The notes under the pieces are model-generated. The model saw nothing but the letters and a program-made list of their open reading frames with translations, did no database searches and had not been told where the DNA came from. The position numbers and the translations under genes are program-made. From the NCBI GenBank assembly GCA_903896505.1, contig CAITXU010000157.1:1-53818 (forward strand): DNA of 53,818 nucleotides, read 5' to 3'. Position 1 is the stretch's first letter. Every line of letters starts with the position of its first letter. The DNA comes from an uncultured Verrucomicrobiota bacterium. Its GTDB lineage: Bacteria > Verrucomicrobiota > Verrucomicrobiia > Limisphaerales > UBA9464. This document shows, piece after piece, positions 1 to 7,395 of the stretch.

Positions 1-130
1 CCTGCATCCAATGGACAAATTGCTCCTTCTCGTTGGGCCCAAAGGCCATCCGCCGCTCCACCACCCGCGAAATGCAATGGTAGTACGCTGGTCCAACACA
101 GGAATCCAACTTCAGGCGAGCCTGTCGCAT
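1..130 (-). CDS. REP-associated tyrosine transposase (RAYT / IS200-like), N-terminal part
   Basis: Reading leftward from the ATG at 130, 43 codons run off the window edge. The residues around YYHCISRVVERR, followed by a short FGPNEKEQFV stretch, are typical of the N-terminus of Y1-type (HUH) single-strand transposases of the REP-associated family that are common in Verrucomicrobiota. The catalytic HUH and tyrosine motifs lie outside the window, so activity cannot be judged. A 13-bp hairpin (171-205) lies about 40 nt upstream of the start codon, as expected for a transposase that recognises REP hairpins. Family assignment rests on a short fragment and on memory of the family. Confidence 0.7.
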   Translation of the reverse strand, partial: MRQARLKLDSCVGPAYYHCISRVVERRMAFGPNEKEQFVHWMQ

Positions 131-170
131 GGATGGACAGTAGCTAGTCGCTAGAAGATGTCAAACTAAA

Positions 171-205
171 GACCTGTCCCTTTATAATTACAAAAGGGAC
201 AGGTC
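171..205. repeat. Perfect 13-bp hairpin next to the transposase start (REP-like)
   Basis: GACCTGTCCCTTT (171-183) is perfectly complementary to AAAGGGACAGGTC (193-205) across a 9-nt AT-rich loop. It sits between the divergent starts of the transposase fragment and the aminotransferase. It may be a REP end recognised by the adjacent transposase. A terminator role is less likely, because it lies upstream of both genes. Confidence 0.75.
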
Positions 206-261
206 ATTTGTTGAACACGATTTTGCTCGGATGCTTTTCCAGAATAGACCATGTGTAACAG

Positions 262-1677
262 GTGAGTTCGTTGTCTTCTGATTCCGTGGATTTCGCCGGT
301 GTTCAGGGCCGGCATCTGATGCAGTGCTGGTCGGCCCAGGCCGGATATGCCCCTATCCCGGTCGCTGAAACGCGCGGCTGCTGGATACATACCACTGATG
401 GCCGTCGGATTTTTGATCTGCGCAGTGCCCACGAATGCATTAATTTGGGGTTCAATCACCCACACGTTCTCCAGGCCATGCGGGAGCAGATGGAGCGGGT
501 GGTCTATGTCACGGACGATTTTGCGACCGCGCCGACGGCGGAGTTGGTTCGCCGACTGGCCCGACTGGCACCCGGGGGTCCCGACAAGAAGGTCTTTCTT
601 TCGCAAAGCGGAGCAGCGGCAGTGGAAGCCGCCATCAAGGCGGCCCGGATGTTTCAATATAACCGGGTATTTGGCGGAACAACACGACCCGAAGACCTCG
701 ATGCACCGCGACAATATCCGTTTCCCTACAAAATCATTTCACGGTACCGGTCATGGCACGGTTCGACATCCGGAGCGGCCTCGGCGAGCGGTGATCCGCG
801 GCGATGGTTTCAGGAACCGTTCACCGTTCCAGGCGTAGTTTTTGCCCCAGACGCCAACCCGTACCGATCTTTCTTTGGGAGCGGGGCCGAGGGATTACAG
901 GCGCATCTGAACTACCTCGAGTATTTGATCGAACAGGAGGGGGGAAGCAACAAGGTGGCAGCAGTCCTGATTGAGCCGGTGGTCGGAAGCAACGGGATCA
1001 TTCCTCCGCCGCCCGGTTACCTTGCAGGTCTCCGACAAATTTGTGACGACTGGAATCTGCTGTTGATCGCGGACGAGACGATGACCGGTCTGGGGCGGAC
1101 GGGGCGGATGCTGGCCATCGACCACGAGGGAATTCAACCGGACATCATCGTCCTGGGAAAAGCTCTGGGGGCCTACTGCCCGGTGGCCGCCACCATCTTT
1201 TCCGAACGGGTTTCCCGCTCTTTCGACCACAACATCTTCGGGCACGGCCAGAGTTTCTCGGGGCACGCTCTTGGTTGCGCGGCCGCGGTCGCGAGCCTGG
1301 ATGTGATTGAGGGAGAGGGGTTTCTTGAGCGTGTCCAGACGGATGGGGAATATCTCGGGTCTCGATTGCGAGCCCTGGCCCAACGCCACCCCTGTGTGGG
1401 GGACGTTCGGGGGCTAGGTTTTTTCTGGACCCTCGAACTGGTGAAGAATCGTGAAACCCGCGAGCCTCTTCGCCGTTTCACCGAGAAGTACACCTCCACC
1501 GTGGTCAGCCGGCTTTCCGATTTCCTTCTGAAGGAACGCCAGGTGTATGTCCCCTCTGACAAATTCGGTATCTGGGTGGTGCCACCCTTGGTGGCTAGCC
1601 GGGACGAACTGGACTTTGTGGTGGCGGCCATCGATGCCGCACTGGAGTTGGCGGATGCGGAGCTGGCTCCGGCGTAA
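262..1677 (+). CDS. Class III PLP-dependent aminotransferase
   Basis: A 471-residue fold-type I aminotransferase of the acetylornithine/omega-amino-acid group. It should move an amino group between an amine or omega-amino acid and a keto acid, using pyridoxal phosphate. Visible landmarks are FLSQSGAAAVEAAIKAAR (cofactor phosphate loop), LIADETMTGLGRTG near residue 270 (the Asp that pairs with the PLP ring nitrogen) and ILGKALG near residue 300 (Schiff-base lysine). The substrate cannot be read; taurine:pyruvate- or GABA-type enzymes are close relatives. The start is ambiguous: GTG at 262 opens the frame, but an AGGTG motif (260-264) is better spaced for the TTG at 271. The gene stands alone, divergent from the transposase fragment. 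Confidence 0.85.
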   Translation: MSSLSSDSVDFAGVQGRHLMQCWSAQAGYAPIPVAETRGCWIHTTDGRRIFDLRSAHECINLGFNHPHVLQAMREQMERVVYVTDDFATAPTAELVRRLARLAPGGPDKKVFLSQSGAAAVEAAIKAARMFQYNRVFGGTTRPEDLDAPRQYPFPYKIISRYRSWHGSTSGAASASGDPRRWFQEPFTVPGVVFAPDANPYRSFFGSGAEGLQAHLNYLEYLIEQEGGSNKVAAVLIEPVVGSNGIIPPPPGYLAGLRQICDDWNLLLIADETMTGLGRTGRMLAIDHEGIQPDIIVLGKALGAYCPVAATIFSERVSRSFDHNIFGHGQSFSGHALGCAAAVASLDVIEGEGFLERVQTDGEYLGSRLRALAQRHPCVGDVRGLGFFWTLELVKNRETREPLRRFTEKYTSTVVSRLSDFLLKERQVYVPSDKFGIWVVPPLVASRDELDFVVAAIDAALELADAELAPA

Positions 1678-1679
1678 CA

Positions 1680-1845
1680 GCCTCGGTCCTGCGGACGGCC
1701 AATTGGCTTCGCCTCTGCGAAACGGGCGTGGTTTGAACCGCCGCGGCTCGGCCGGAGCCTCGCCCTACCGATGTAACTGTGATTCAATAGCTTGCTGATG
1801 AATCGGTCAGTGACGAGAAACGCTGTTATTTGCAAGGTTTGGGCA
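1680..1845 (+). repeat. Dispersed intergenic repeat, copy A
   Basis: Starting directly after the aminotransferase stop, this stretch carries the modules GGTCCTGCGGACGGCC, CCGCCGCGGCTCGG and CGCCCTACCGATGT, followed by a GATTCAATAG-type tail. The same modules occur in the same order at 27135-27285 and, in part, inverted at 26682-26760. No reading frame is conserved between the copies, so this is a non-coding dispersed repeat or MITE-like sequence. Confidence 0.7.
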
Positions 1846-1871
1846 ACTGGGGCGGCCTATGGGGTCACGAC

Positions 1872-2891
1872 CTACTTCTTTTCCTCTGGCTTGGCCGGTG
1901 CGTTCGTCGCCGGAACGGCATTCGTGGCTGGAGCTTCCCAGCCGGTGTTGACGTACAACCCCGGGCGGGCGGCCTTGAGCTGTTGGACCGCATCCGGGGT
2001 GACCTTGGTCTGCCAAAGGTACAGCGACCTGAGGTGAGCGAGGTCCTTCAAGGCAGGCAGTGTGGCGTCGGTCACCTGGCTCCCGTAGAGGTTCAAGGTG
2101 ACGAGATTAGTGAGTTTCTTGAAGTGTTCGGCAGCACCGTCACCGATGCCGGTGATCTGCAACTGGAGATTCTGGAGATATCCAAGGCCATCCACGGCCG
2201 AAAGCCCGGCGTCGGTCACCTTGGTCGTCGCCAGGTTTAACTCGACGAGGCTCGTGACGTCCTTCAGCGGTGCAATGACGGCATCGGTGACGTTGGAGCC
2301 GGACAGCCGGAAGTTACCCTCGCGCCATGGTCCGTTCTGGGCGATCAACCGGACGTCGACACCGGATTTCGCAATGGCGGCGATGGCATTGGTTTCAGCG
2401 GCTGAGGGAACAAAATCCTTGGGAAGTTCGGGAAGGGGTGGAGGCGGAGGGCCAACCGGAGCCTTGGGTTGGGCGGAAGCCGCCGCGCCATCGGCAGTAG
2501 CCGCAGATTTGCCGCCTTTGGCGGTCAAGACCACACCCTCAGGCCAGACGGCACCTGCCTTGATCCAGTCGCGCAGGACGGTGATTTGCTCTTTGGTGAG
2601 GGGATCGCCCTCGGTCGGCATGTGATCGTCATTGTCCTTGGGCAACTCGACACGCTTGATGATTTCGCTGGCGTCCGGGTCACCGGCCTTGAGGGCGGGA
2701 CCGCCCTTGCCTCCCTTGAGGGCATTCTCGAGGGTGTCGAGGCGGAGCTTTCCCTTTTGCTTATCCGCCCCATGGCATCCGATGCACTTCTGCTCGAAAA
2801 TGGGGGCGACATCGGCCTTGAAATCCACCGCAGCAGCCGGGAGGGCCAGAGCGGATGCGCCGAGGAAGATGGACCAGCAGGAAAGCTTCAT
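1872..2891 (-). CDS. Secreted c-type cytochrome with leucine-rich repeats (PVC type)
   Basis: A 339-residue exported protein. The signal peptide (residues 1-21, ending ALPAAA) is followed by a PVC-type cytochrome c domain with heme motif CIGCH at 36-40 and the FEQKC...DHMPTEGDPLT pattern seen in planctomycete and verrucomicrobial cytochromes. After a Pro-rich linker, roughly residues 190-310 hold repeats of the form LVELNLATTKVTDAGL, i.e. leucine-rich repeats. The tail is low complexity (APATNAVPATNAP). It probably acts in the periplasm in electron transfer, the repeats perhaps binding a partner. The start was taken at the ATG at 2891 because it places the signal peptide at the N-terminus; an upstream extension to 2963 would mask it. 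Confidence 0.85.
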   Translation of the reverse strand: MKLSCWSIFLGASALALPAAAVDFKADVAPIFEQKCIGCHGADKQKGKLRLDTLENALKGGKGGPALKAGDPDASEIIKRVELPKDNDDHMPTEGDPLTKEQITVLRDWIKAGAVWPEGVVLTAKGGKSAATADGAAASAQPKAPVGPPPPPLPELPKDFVPSAAETNAIAAIAKSGVDVRLIAQNGPWREGNFRLSGSNVTDAVIAPLKDVTSLVELNLATTKVTDAGLSAVDGLGYLQNLQLQITGIGDGAAEHFKKLTNLVTLNLYGSQVTDATLPALKDLAHLRSLYLWQTKVTPDAVQQLKAARPGLYVNTGWEAPATNAVPATNAPAKPEEKK

Positions 2892-2976
2892 TGGGATGGA
2901 TATACCGGGGCACAGACGGGGATTCAACGACGGGAATTCGACAAGCCAACTTTTCTCGTTCAAAGGCCGTCCGAAT

Positions 2977-3510
2977 TTACCAATCGACGCTCACATTGAG
3001 GACCGCTCCAAAGCGATTTTTGAAGAACAACTGGCGATGTTGACAGCCAAACTCGTGGACCATTTTGGTCAATTTAACGTCGTAGCAGCAGTACTCGGCA
3101 ATTTCGGCCATTTTTCCCTGCTTGAACCATTCCAAGGCCTGAAGGCCTTCGCTGGTTTTGCCGAGACCAAAGGTTCCTTCTGCGAGGGCATCCAGCCCCA
3201 GTCGATGGCCCAGCCGGTCCCGCAGGTCCACCATCAAATCGAGGTTGGGGGACTGGGTCAGGTCGATGATGCTGTACCCGGAGAGGACTTCGTAATCAAA
3301 CTTGAGATGGTTGAAGCCCACCACCAAGTCGGCCCGCTGAAGTTCACGAATCAGGTCGTCCACCTTGTTTTCCGGGTAAACCAGGTAGGAAGCACGTGTC
3401 GTCGAATAGGTGACACCCAGGCTCATGCGCATGTCGCGCACCTTGCTCCAGCCACCGACTTCGTCGGCAGACTTTTGGGTTTCAAGGTCGAAGTAGACGA
3501 TGTTTTTCAC
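2977..3510 (-). CDS. RNase H-like (DEDD-type) predicted 3'-5' exonuclease
   Basis: A 177-residue single-domain protein resembling the RNase_H_2/YprB-like exonuclease family. YFDLET near residue 6 supplies the first Asp/Glu pair. VVGFNHLKFDYEVL in the middle and a late YCCYDVKLT supply the second and third acidic positions of a DEDD metal site. It would cut nucleic acid from the 3' end with two metal ions. It is cytoplasmic, with no signal peptide or membrane segment. It follows the SDR gene by 69 nt on the same strand and may be read with it. The substrate is unknown. Confidence 0.7.
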   Translation of the reverse strand: MKNIVYFDLETQKSADEVGGWSKVRDMRMSLGVTYSTTRASYLVYPENKVDDLIRELQRADLVVGFNHLKFDYEVLSGYSIIDLTQSPNLDLMVDLRDRLGHRLGLDALAEGTFGLGKTSEGLQALEWFKQGKMAEIAEYCCYDVKLTKMVHEFGCQHRQLFFKNRFGAVLNVSVDW

Positions 3511-3579
3511 CGGCCCGTGAGATGAACAGGTACACAGCGAAATGCCAGCGGGAAGAGCACCGAAATGGGGTCGTTCAGG

Positions 3580-4362
3580 TTACCATTGGTGACCGCTGGT
3601 CAGTGCCCGGTCGAGATGAGTGTACCCGCCATCGACAAAAACATGCTGGCCGGTGACATGGCTGGCCCGGCGGGATGCCAGCCACACGACGGCATCGGCG
3701 ATTTCCTCCGGGCGCGTCAGTCGGGCTTCCAGTGGGACAAGATCGGCCACCCTGCGCCGCGCCAGTTCCGGATCGGGCTGTCGGGCAAACCATTGGCGAT
3801 ATTGATCGGAATCGCATTCAGCGGGAATGACGGCGTTGACGCGAACACCATGGCGGGCAAGCGCTGCAGCCCACTCGCGGGTCAGGGCATGGATGGCTCC
3901 TTTGGCCGCGGCGTATCCAGAGGTCCCACCCTGCCCGGTGAAGCCCACCTTGGAACCAATATTGATGATCGCTCCCCTGCCCCGGACAAGGTCCTCCCGG
4001 GACCAATGGGTCAACTCATAGACGTGGAGGAGATTCCGGTGGATCGAGGCGAGGAAATCCACCGGTGGACCGTGGAGCGGCACGGCATCGTTGACCCCGG
4101 CATTGTTCACGAGCACATCGACCGGCCCGAGCTGTTGTTGAACAGCCCGGATCGCTTCGCGGCATCCGCTCTCAGCAGAAAGATCGACGGGGACGAACAA
4201 CGAATCGTTCAGTTCCCGTGCCAGAGCCTCGCCCGCAGCTGCATCACGGTCCAGAAGGGCCACCCGCGCACCTTCTTCCGCAAAAGAACGGGAAACAGCG
4301 GCACCGATGCCACGGGCCGCGCCCGACACCACGACCACGCGGTTTTTGAGTCCCAAATCCAT
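3580..4362 (-). CDS. Short-chain dehydrogenase/reductase, L-fucose-dehydrogenase-like
   Basis: A 260-residue classical SDR. It has the Rossmann motif SGAARGIG (about 12-19), NNAG for adenine-ring support, a catalytic Ser in IGSKVGF and YAAAK as the Tyr/Lys pair. The text around GQGGTSGYAAAKGA and the terminus GGYTHLDRAL resemble SDRs annotated as L-fucose dehydrogenases, so a sugar substrate is plausible but unproven. The start is the ATG at 4362; upstream codons up to 4467 run into cysN and lack SDR features. It lies 37 nt downstream of cysN on the same strand and is likely the tail of that transcription unit, although a role in sulfur metabolism is not evident. Confidence 0.8.
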   Translation of the reverse strand: MDLGLKNRVVVVSGAARGIGAAVSRSFAEEGARVALLDRDAAAGEALARELNDSLFVPVDLSAESGCREAIRAVQQQLGPVDVLVNNAGVNDAVPLHGPPVDFLASIHRNLLHVYELTHWSREDLVRGRGAIINIGSKVGFTGQGGTSGYAAAKGAIHALTREWAAALARHGVRVNAVIPAECDSDQYRQWFARQPDPELARRRVADLVPLEARLTRPEEIADAVVWLASRRASHVTGQHVFVDGGYTHLDRALTSGHQW

Positions 4363-4399
4363 CTGCCCACTTTCCAGAGGGTCCCGCCAAAGAGCGACC

Positions 4400-5719
4400 C
4401 TAAATCGCGAAGTCGGTGTATTCGGGTTTAATCGGTTCGGTGGGCGGAAACAACATGCCGGCTCCAACCGTCTGGTTGGTCCCCGGCTCGATCAGGATAA
4501 AGGAACCGGTGAGCCGGTTGACGGAATAGGAGTCGAAAACGAGCGGACGCGACGTGCGCACCCGGATTTCGCCCAAATCATTGACGCCCAATTCCTTCGG
4601 ATTCTCCTCTGTCTCAAAGTCGGCAATCTTGAGTCGATTTTCGAGGGAGGTGACGACCGCCTGAACGGTTTGGGTGGTGTGTTTGAGGAAGTATTTGCGG
4701 CCGGCCTGAAGCGGACGGGTGTTCATCCAGGCGACACGAGCGCGGAGATCGCTCGATACCCCGGGCATGGTGGTCAGTCCGACAATGGTATCGCCGCGGC
4801 TCACATCGATGTCGTGTTCCAACTGAAGCGTGACGGATGCAGGGCAAAAGGCCTCGGTGAGAGGGCCATCCATGGTCCAGATTTTCTGAACCGTCGTCTT
4901 TAAACCACTGGGGAGAACCATTACCGGCTGCCCGACTCGGACGATTCCTCCGGAAATCTGGCCGCTGACCCCGCGAAAGTCATGCCACTCCGGGTCCTGG
5001 GGACGATTGGGTCGGTTCACCCATTGAACCGGAAACCGGAACCCGTCCAGGTTCCAATCACTTCCGATATGTACGCCCTCCAAATGGCCGAGAAGGGTAG
5101 GTCCTGAATACCAAGGGGTATGGGGAGAGGCATCAACCACATTATCGCCGTTCAAGGCGCTGAGGGGGATGAACTTCACGTCCTTGATATCCAGCCGGGG
5201 CAGAAAGTCCTCGAATTGATTCCGGATTTCGTGGAAGCGAGTTTCGCTCCAACCGACGAGGTCCATCTTGTTGACCGCCACCACCAGGTGTGGAATCCGG
5301 AGCAGCGAGGCGATGCAGGTATGCCGTCGGCTTTGCTCAATCACCCCCAGGCGGGCATCCACCATGAGAATGGAGTGGTTGGCCGTTGAAGCTCCAGTGA
5401 CCATGTTCCGGGTGTACTGAACGTGCCCCGGGGTGTCAGCGATAATGAACTTTCGGCGTGGCGTGGCAAAATAGCGGTAGGCCACATCGATGGTGATCCC
5501 TTGTTCCCGTTCAGCACGGAGACCATCGGTCAGGTTGGCGAGGTTAATCTGGCCGCCACCGGTCAGGTCAGCGGAACGTTCCAAGGCTTCGATCTGGTCT
5601 TCCATCAGCGACTTGGAGTCGTAGAGGAGCCGCCCGATCAGGGTCGATTTGCCATCATCGACCGAGCCGCAGGTGTTGAACCGCAGCAGGTCGACTGGAA
5701 TGGGAGAGGAGTGGGGCAT
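4400..5719 (-). CDS. cysN: Sulfate adenylyltransferase, GTPase subunit 1
   Basis: A 439-residue regulatory subunit of ATP sulfurylase. With CysD it makes adenosine 5'-phosphosulfate from sulfate and ATP, driven by GTP hydrolysis. EF-Tu-like GTPase motifs are clear: GSVDDGKST (P-loop), REQGITID (switch I), DTPGH and NKMD. Two beta-barrel domains follow. At this length it ends where CysN normally ends, so it is not the CysNC fusion that carries APS kinase. The ATG at 5719 was preferred to the in-frame TTG at 5731. It starts 14 nt after cysD. Confidence 0.95.
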   Translation of the reverse strand: MPHSSPIPVDLLRFNTCGSVDDGKSTLIGRLLYDSKSLMEDQIEALERSADLTGGGQINLANLTDGLRAEREQGITIDVAYRYFATPRRKFIIADTPGHVQYTRNMVTGASTANHSILMVDARLGVIEQSRRHTCIASLLRIPHLVVAVNKMDLVGWSETRFHEIRNQFEDFLPRLDIKDVKFIPLSALNGDNVVDASPHTPWYSGPTLLGHLEGVHIGSDWNLDGFRFPVQWVNRPNRPQDPEWHDFRGVSGQISGGIVRVGQPVMVLPSGLKTTVQKIWTMDGPLTEAFCPASVTLQLEHDIDVSRGDTIVGLTTMPGVSSDLRARVAWMNTRPLQAGRKYFLKHTTQTVQAVVTSLENRLKIADFETEENPKELGVNDLGEIRVRTSRPLVFDSYSVNRLTGSFILIEPGTNQTVGAGMLFPPTEPIKPEYTDFAI

Positions 5720-5733
5720 GGAGCAAATCAACT

Positions 5734-6636
5734 CTAGAAATAACCTTGTTTCTTGCGGTCTTCCATGGCGGCTTCCGACGCCTTGTCATCCGCCCGGGAG
5801 CCTCGCTCGGTAACGCGCGCTGCCGCGATCTCCACCAGGATATCGTCGACAGTGTTGGCAGGTGACTCGATCATGCCGGTGCTGATGATGTCGCCAATGG
5901 TGCGGACGCGCACGACGAGTTCGCGCACTTCCTCCGAGGGCTTGGGTGGAAGAATGGAGGTAACGGGCAGCCACTGGCCCTGACGGCGGACACATTCCCG
6001 TCGGTGGCTGAAATAGATGGTGGGGACGGCGAGGTTCTCGCGCTTGATGTATTCCCAGACGTCCATCTCAGTCCAGTTGCTCAGGGGAAACACCCGCATG
6101 TGTTCACCGGCATTGACCCTGCCGTTGTACAGGTTCCAAATCTCTGGTCGCTGGTTCTTGGGGTCCCATTGGCCAAAACTGTCGCGGAAACTGAAAAACC
6201 GCTCCTTGGCGCGCGCTTTTTCTTCGTCCCGACGAGCCCCGCCAATCGCGCAATCGAATCGGAACTCCTCAATGGCGGCAAGGAGGGTGGGAATTTGCAG
6301 CCGATTACGGCTGACCTCACCGGGATTGGGAATGGCGATCCCCGAGGCGATGGCATCCTCGACCTTGCGCACGATGAGACGTCCCCCCAACTCCCGGGCG
6401 CGCGCGTCACGAAACGTATTCAGCTCAGGAAAGTGGTGACCGGTATCGACATTCAGGAACGGCATCGGGATGTCCGACGGCCGAAATGCCTTCTCGGCCA
6501 ACCGCAGAAGGCAAATGGAGTCCTTGCCGCCGGAAAAAAGCAGAGCGGGTCGCTCGAATTCGGAGGCGACTTCCCGCATGATGTGAATGGCCTCCGTCTC
6601 CAGGTATTGGAGATGGTCCAGGTGATAGGTGCTCAT
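5734..6636 (-). CDS. cysD: Sulfate adenylyltransferase, catalytic subunit 2
   Basis: A 300-residue adenylyl-transferring subunit of ATP sulfurylase, of the N-type ATP pyrophosphatase superfamily. LLFSGGKDSICLL is the PP-loop, VDTGHHFPE follows as in CysD/CysH, and GGARRDEEKARAKER is the characteristic CysD arginine-rich segment. It ends with the usual MEDRKKQGYF. The start was set at the ATG at 6636; the frame is open further upstream but the added residues are basic and unrelated. It lies 52 nt after cysH and directly precedes cysN. Confidence 0.96.
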   Translation of the reverse strand: MSTYHLDHLQYLETEAIHIMREVASEFERPALLFSGGKDSICLLRLAEKAFRPSDIPMPFLNVDTGHHFPELNTFRDARARELGGRLIVRKVEDAIASGIAIPNPGEVSRNRLQIPTLLAAIEEFRFDCAIGGARRDEEKARAKERFFSFRDSFGQWDPKNQRPEIWNLYNGRVNAGEHMRVFPLSNWTEMDVWEYIKRENLAVPTIYFSHRRECVRRQGQWLPVTSILPPKPSEEVRELVVRVRTIGDIISTGMIESPANTVDDILVEIAAARVTERGSRADDKASEAAMEDRKKQGYF

Positions 6637-6688
6637 TTCGATTCTTGCGCGATCTCTTGCCGTTGCCCGCAGGCGCGGGCGAGACGAT

Positions 6689-7354
6689 TCAGCGGGCGGC
6701 TGCCACGGCCTTGGCGCCCCACGCCGCGTGCAGGCCACACTCGCGCTTTTCGTCGGCCTTGGCGGGATCGAAGTAATCCCATTCGTTGGGAAGTTGATGA
6801 GCCGCCAGGTAGGCCTCCGCGTCCGCATCCGACCAATAGAAGAGCGGACTGACCTTCAGGGTGCCGAAATTGGCGTCTTCAGACAGGATATCGAGTTCTG
6901 CCCGATTCGGGTTCTGCACCTTCCGCAAGGCCGTGATCCAGACCTTCGGTGCCAGTTCGCGCATACCGCGCTGAAAGGGCTCCAGCTTCATTTCGGCACT
7001 GAAACGCTTCAGTCCTTCCTCGTCCTGTGGCGAAGGCAGCCCCCCGTGCAACGCATCATAATGGGCGGCGGTTTTCAATGGGAGGAATGGACGGATGTGC
7101 AGACCCAATCGCCGCCGAAGTTCCTCGGCGTGACGATAGGTGGCGGGGCGGTTGTAGCCGTGGTCGACCCACAGCACCGGAATGTCCGGCTGCACCTGGG
7201 TCACCAGGTGGAGAATCGCGGCTTCGTAGGGCCGGAAATTCGTCGAAACAACGGCCCGCCCCGGGGCTTTCGCAAGAGCCCACCGGATGATGTCCTGCGG
7301 GGGAAGGGTCCGCAGATGCCGGTTTTCGTCGGCCAATGAAAGAGAGAGAGACAT
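6689..7354 (-). CDS. cysH: Phosphoadenylyl-sulfate (or adenylyl-sulfate) reductase
   Basis: A 221-residue thioredoxin-dependent reductase that frees sulfite from the activated sulfate nucleotide. It has the PP-loop-like segment VVSTNFRPYEAAILH, VDHGYNRPATY, and the catalytic C-terminal ECGLH motif. The only cysteine in the protein is the one in ECGLH. The two Cys-Cys pairs that bind a [4Fe-4S] cluster in bacterial APS reductases are absent, which points to the PAPS type or to a cluster-free APS reductase. No APS kinase gene is in the window. The gene lies 41 nt after cysI on the same strand. Confidence 0.92.
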   Translation of the reverse strand: MSLSLSLADENRHLRTLPPQDIIRWALAKAPGRAVVSTNFRPYEAAILHLVTQVQPDIPVLWVDHGYNRPATYRHAEELRRRLGLHIRPFLPLKTAAHYDALHGGLPSPQDEEGLKRFSAEMKLEPFQRGMRELAPKVWITALRKVQNPNRAELDILSEDANFGTLKVSPLFYWSDADAEAYLAAHQLPNEWDYFDPAKADEKRECGLHAAWGAKAVAAAR

Positions 7355-7395
7355 GAAGAGGATCAGTCAGCGTCTGTCGGGCGCAGTGGAACCGC

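Noticed and set aside
171-205. Intrinsic terminator
   Set aside because: The hairpin lies upstream of both flanking starts and no U-tract follows at the stem base.
166-714. 182-residue leftward ORF
   Set aside because: Antisense to the aminotransferase and ends in the hairpin at 171-205.
4400-6636. Sulfation of the exopolysaccharide by the nearby cysD/cysN genes
   Set aside because: cysH and cysI in the same unit indicate assimilation, and no sulfotransferase or APS kinase was seen in the EPS operon.
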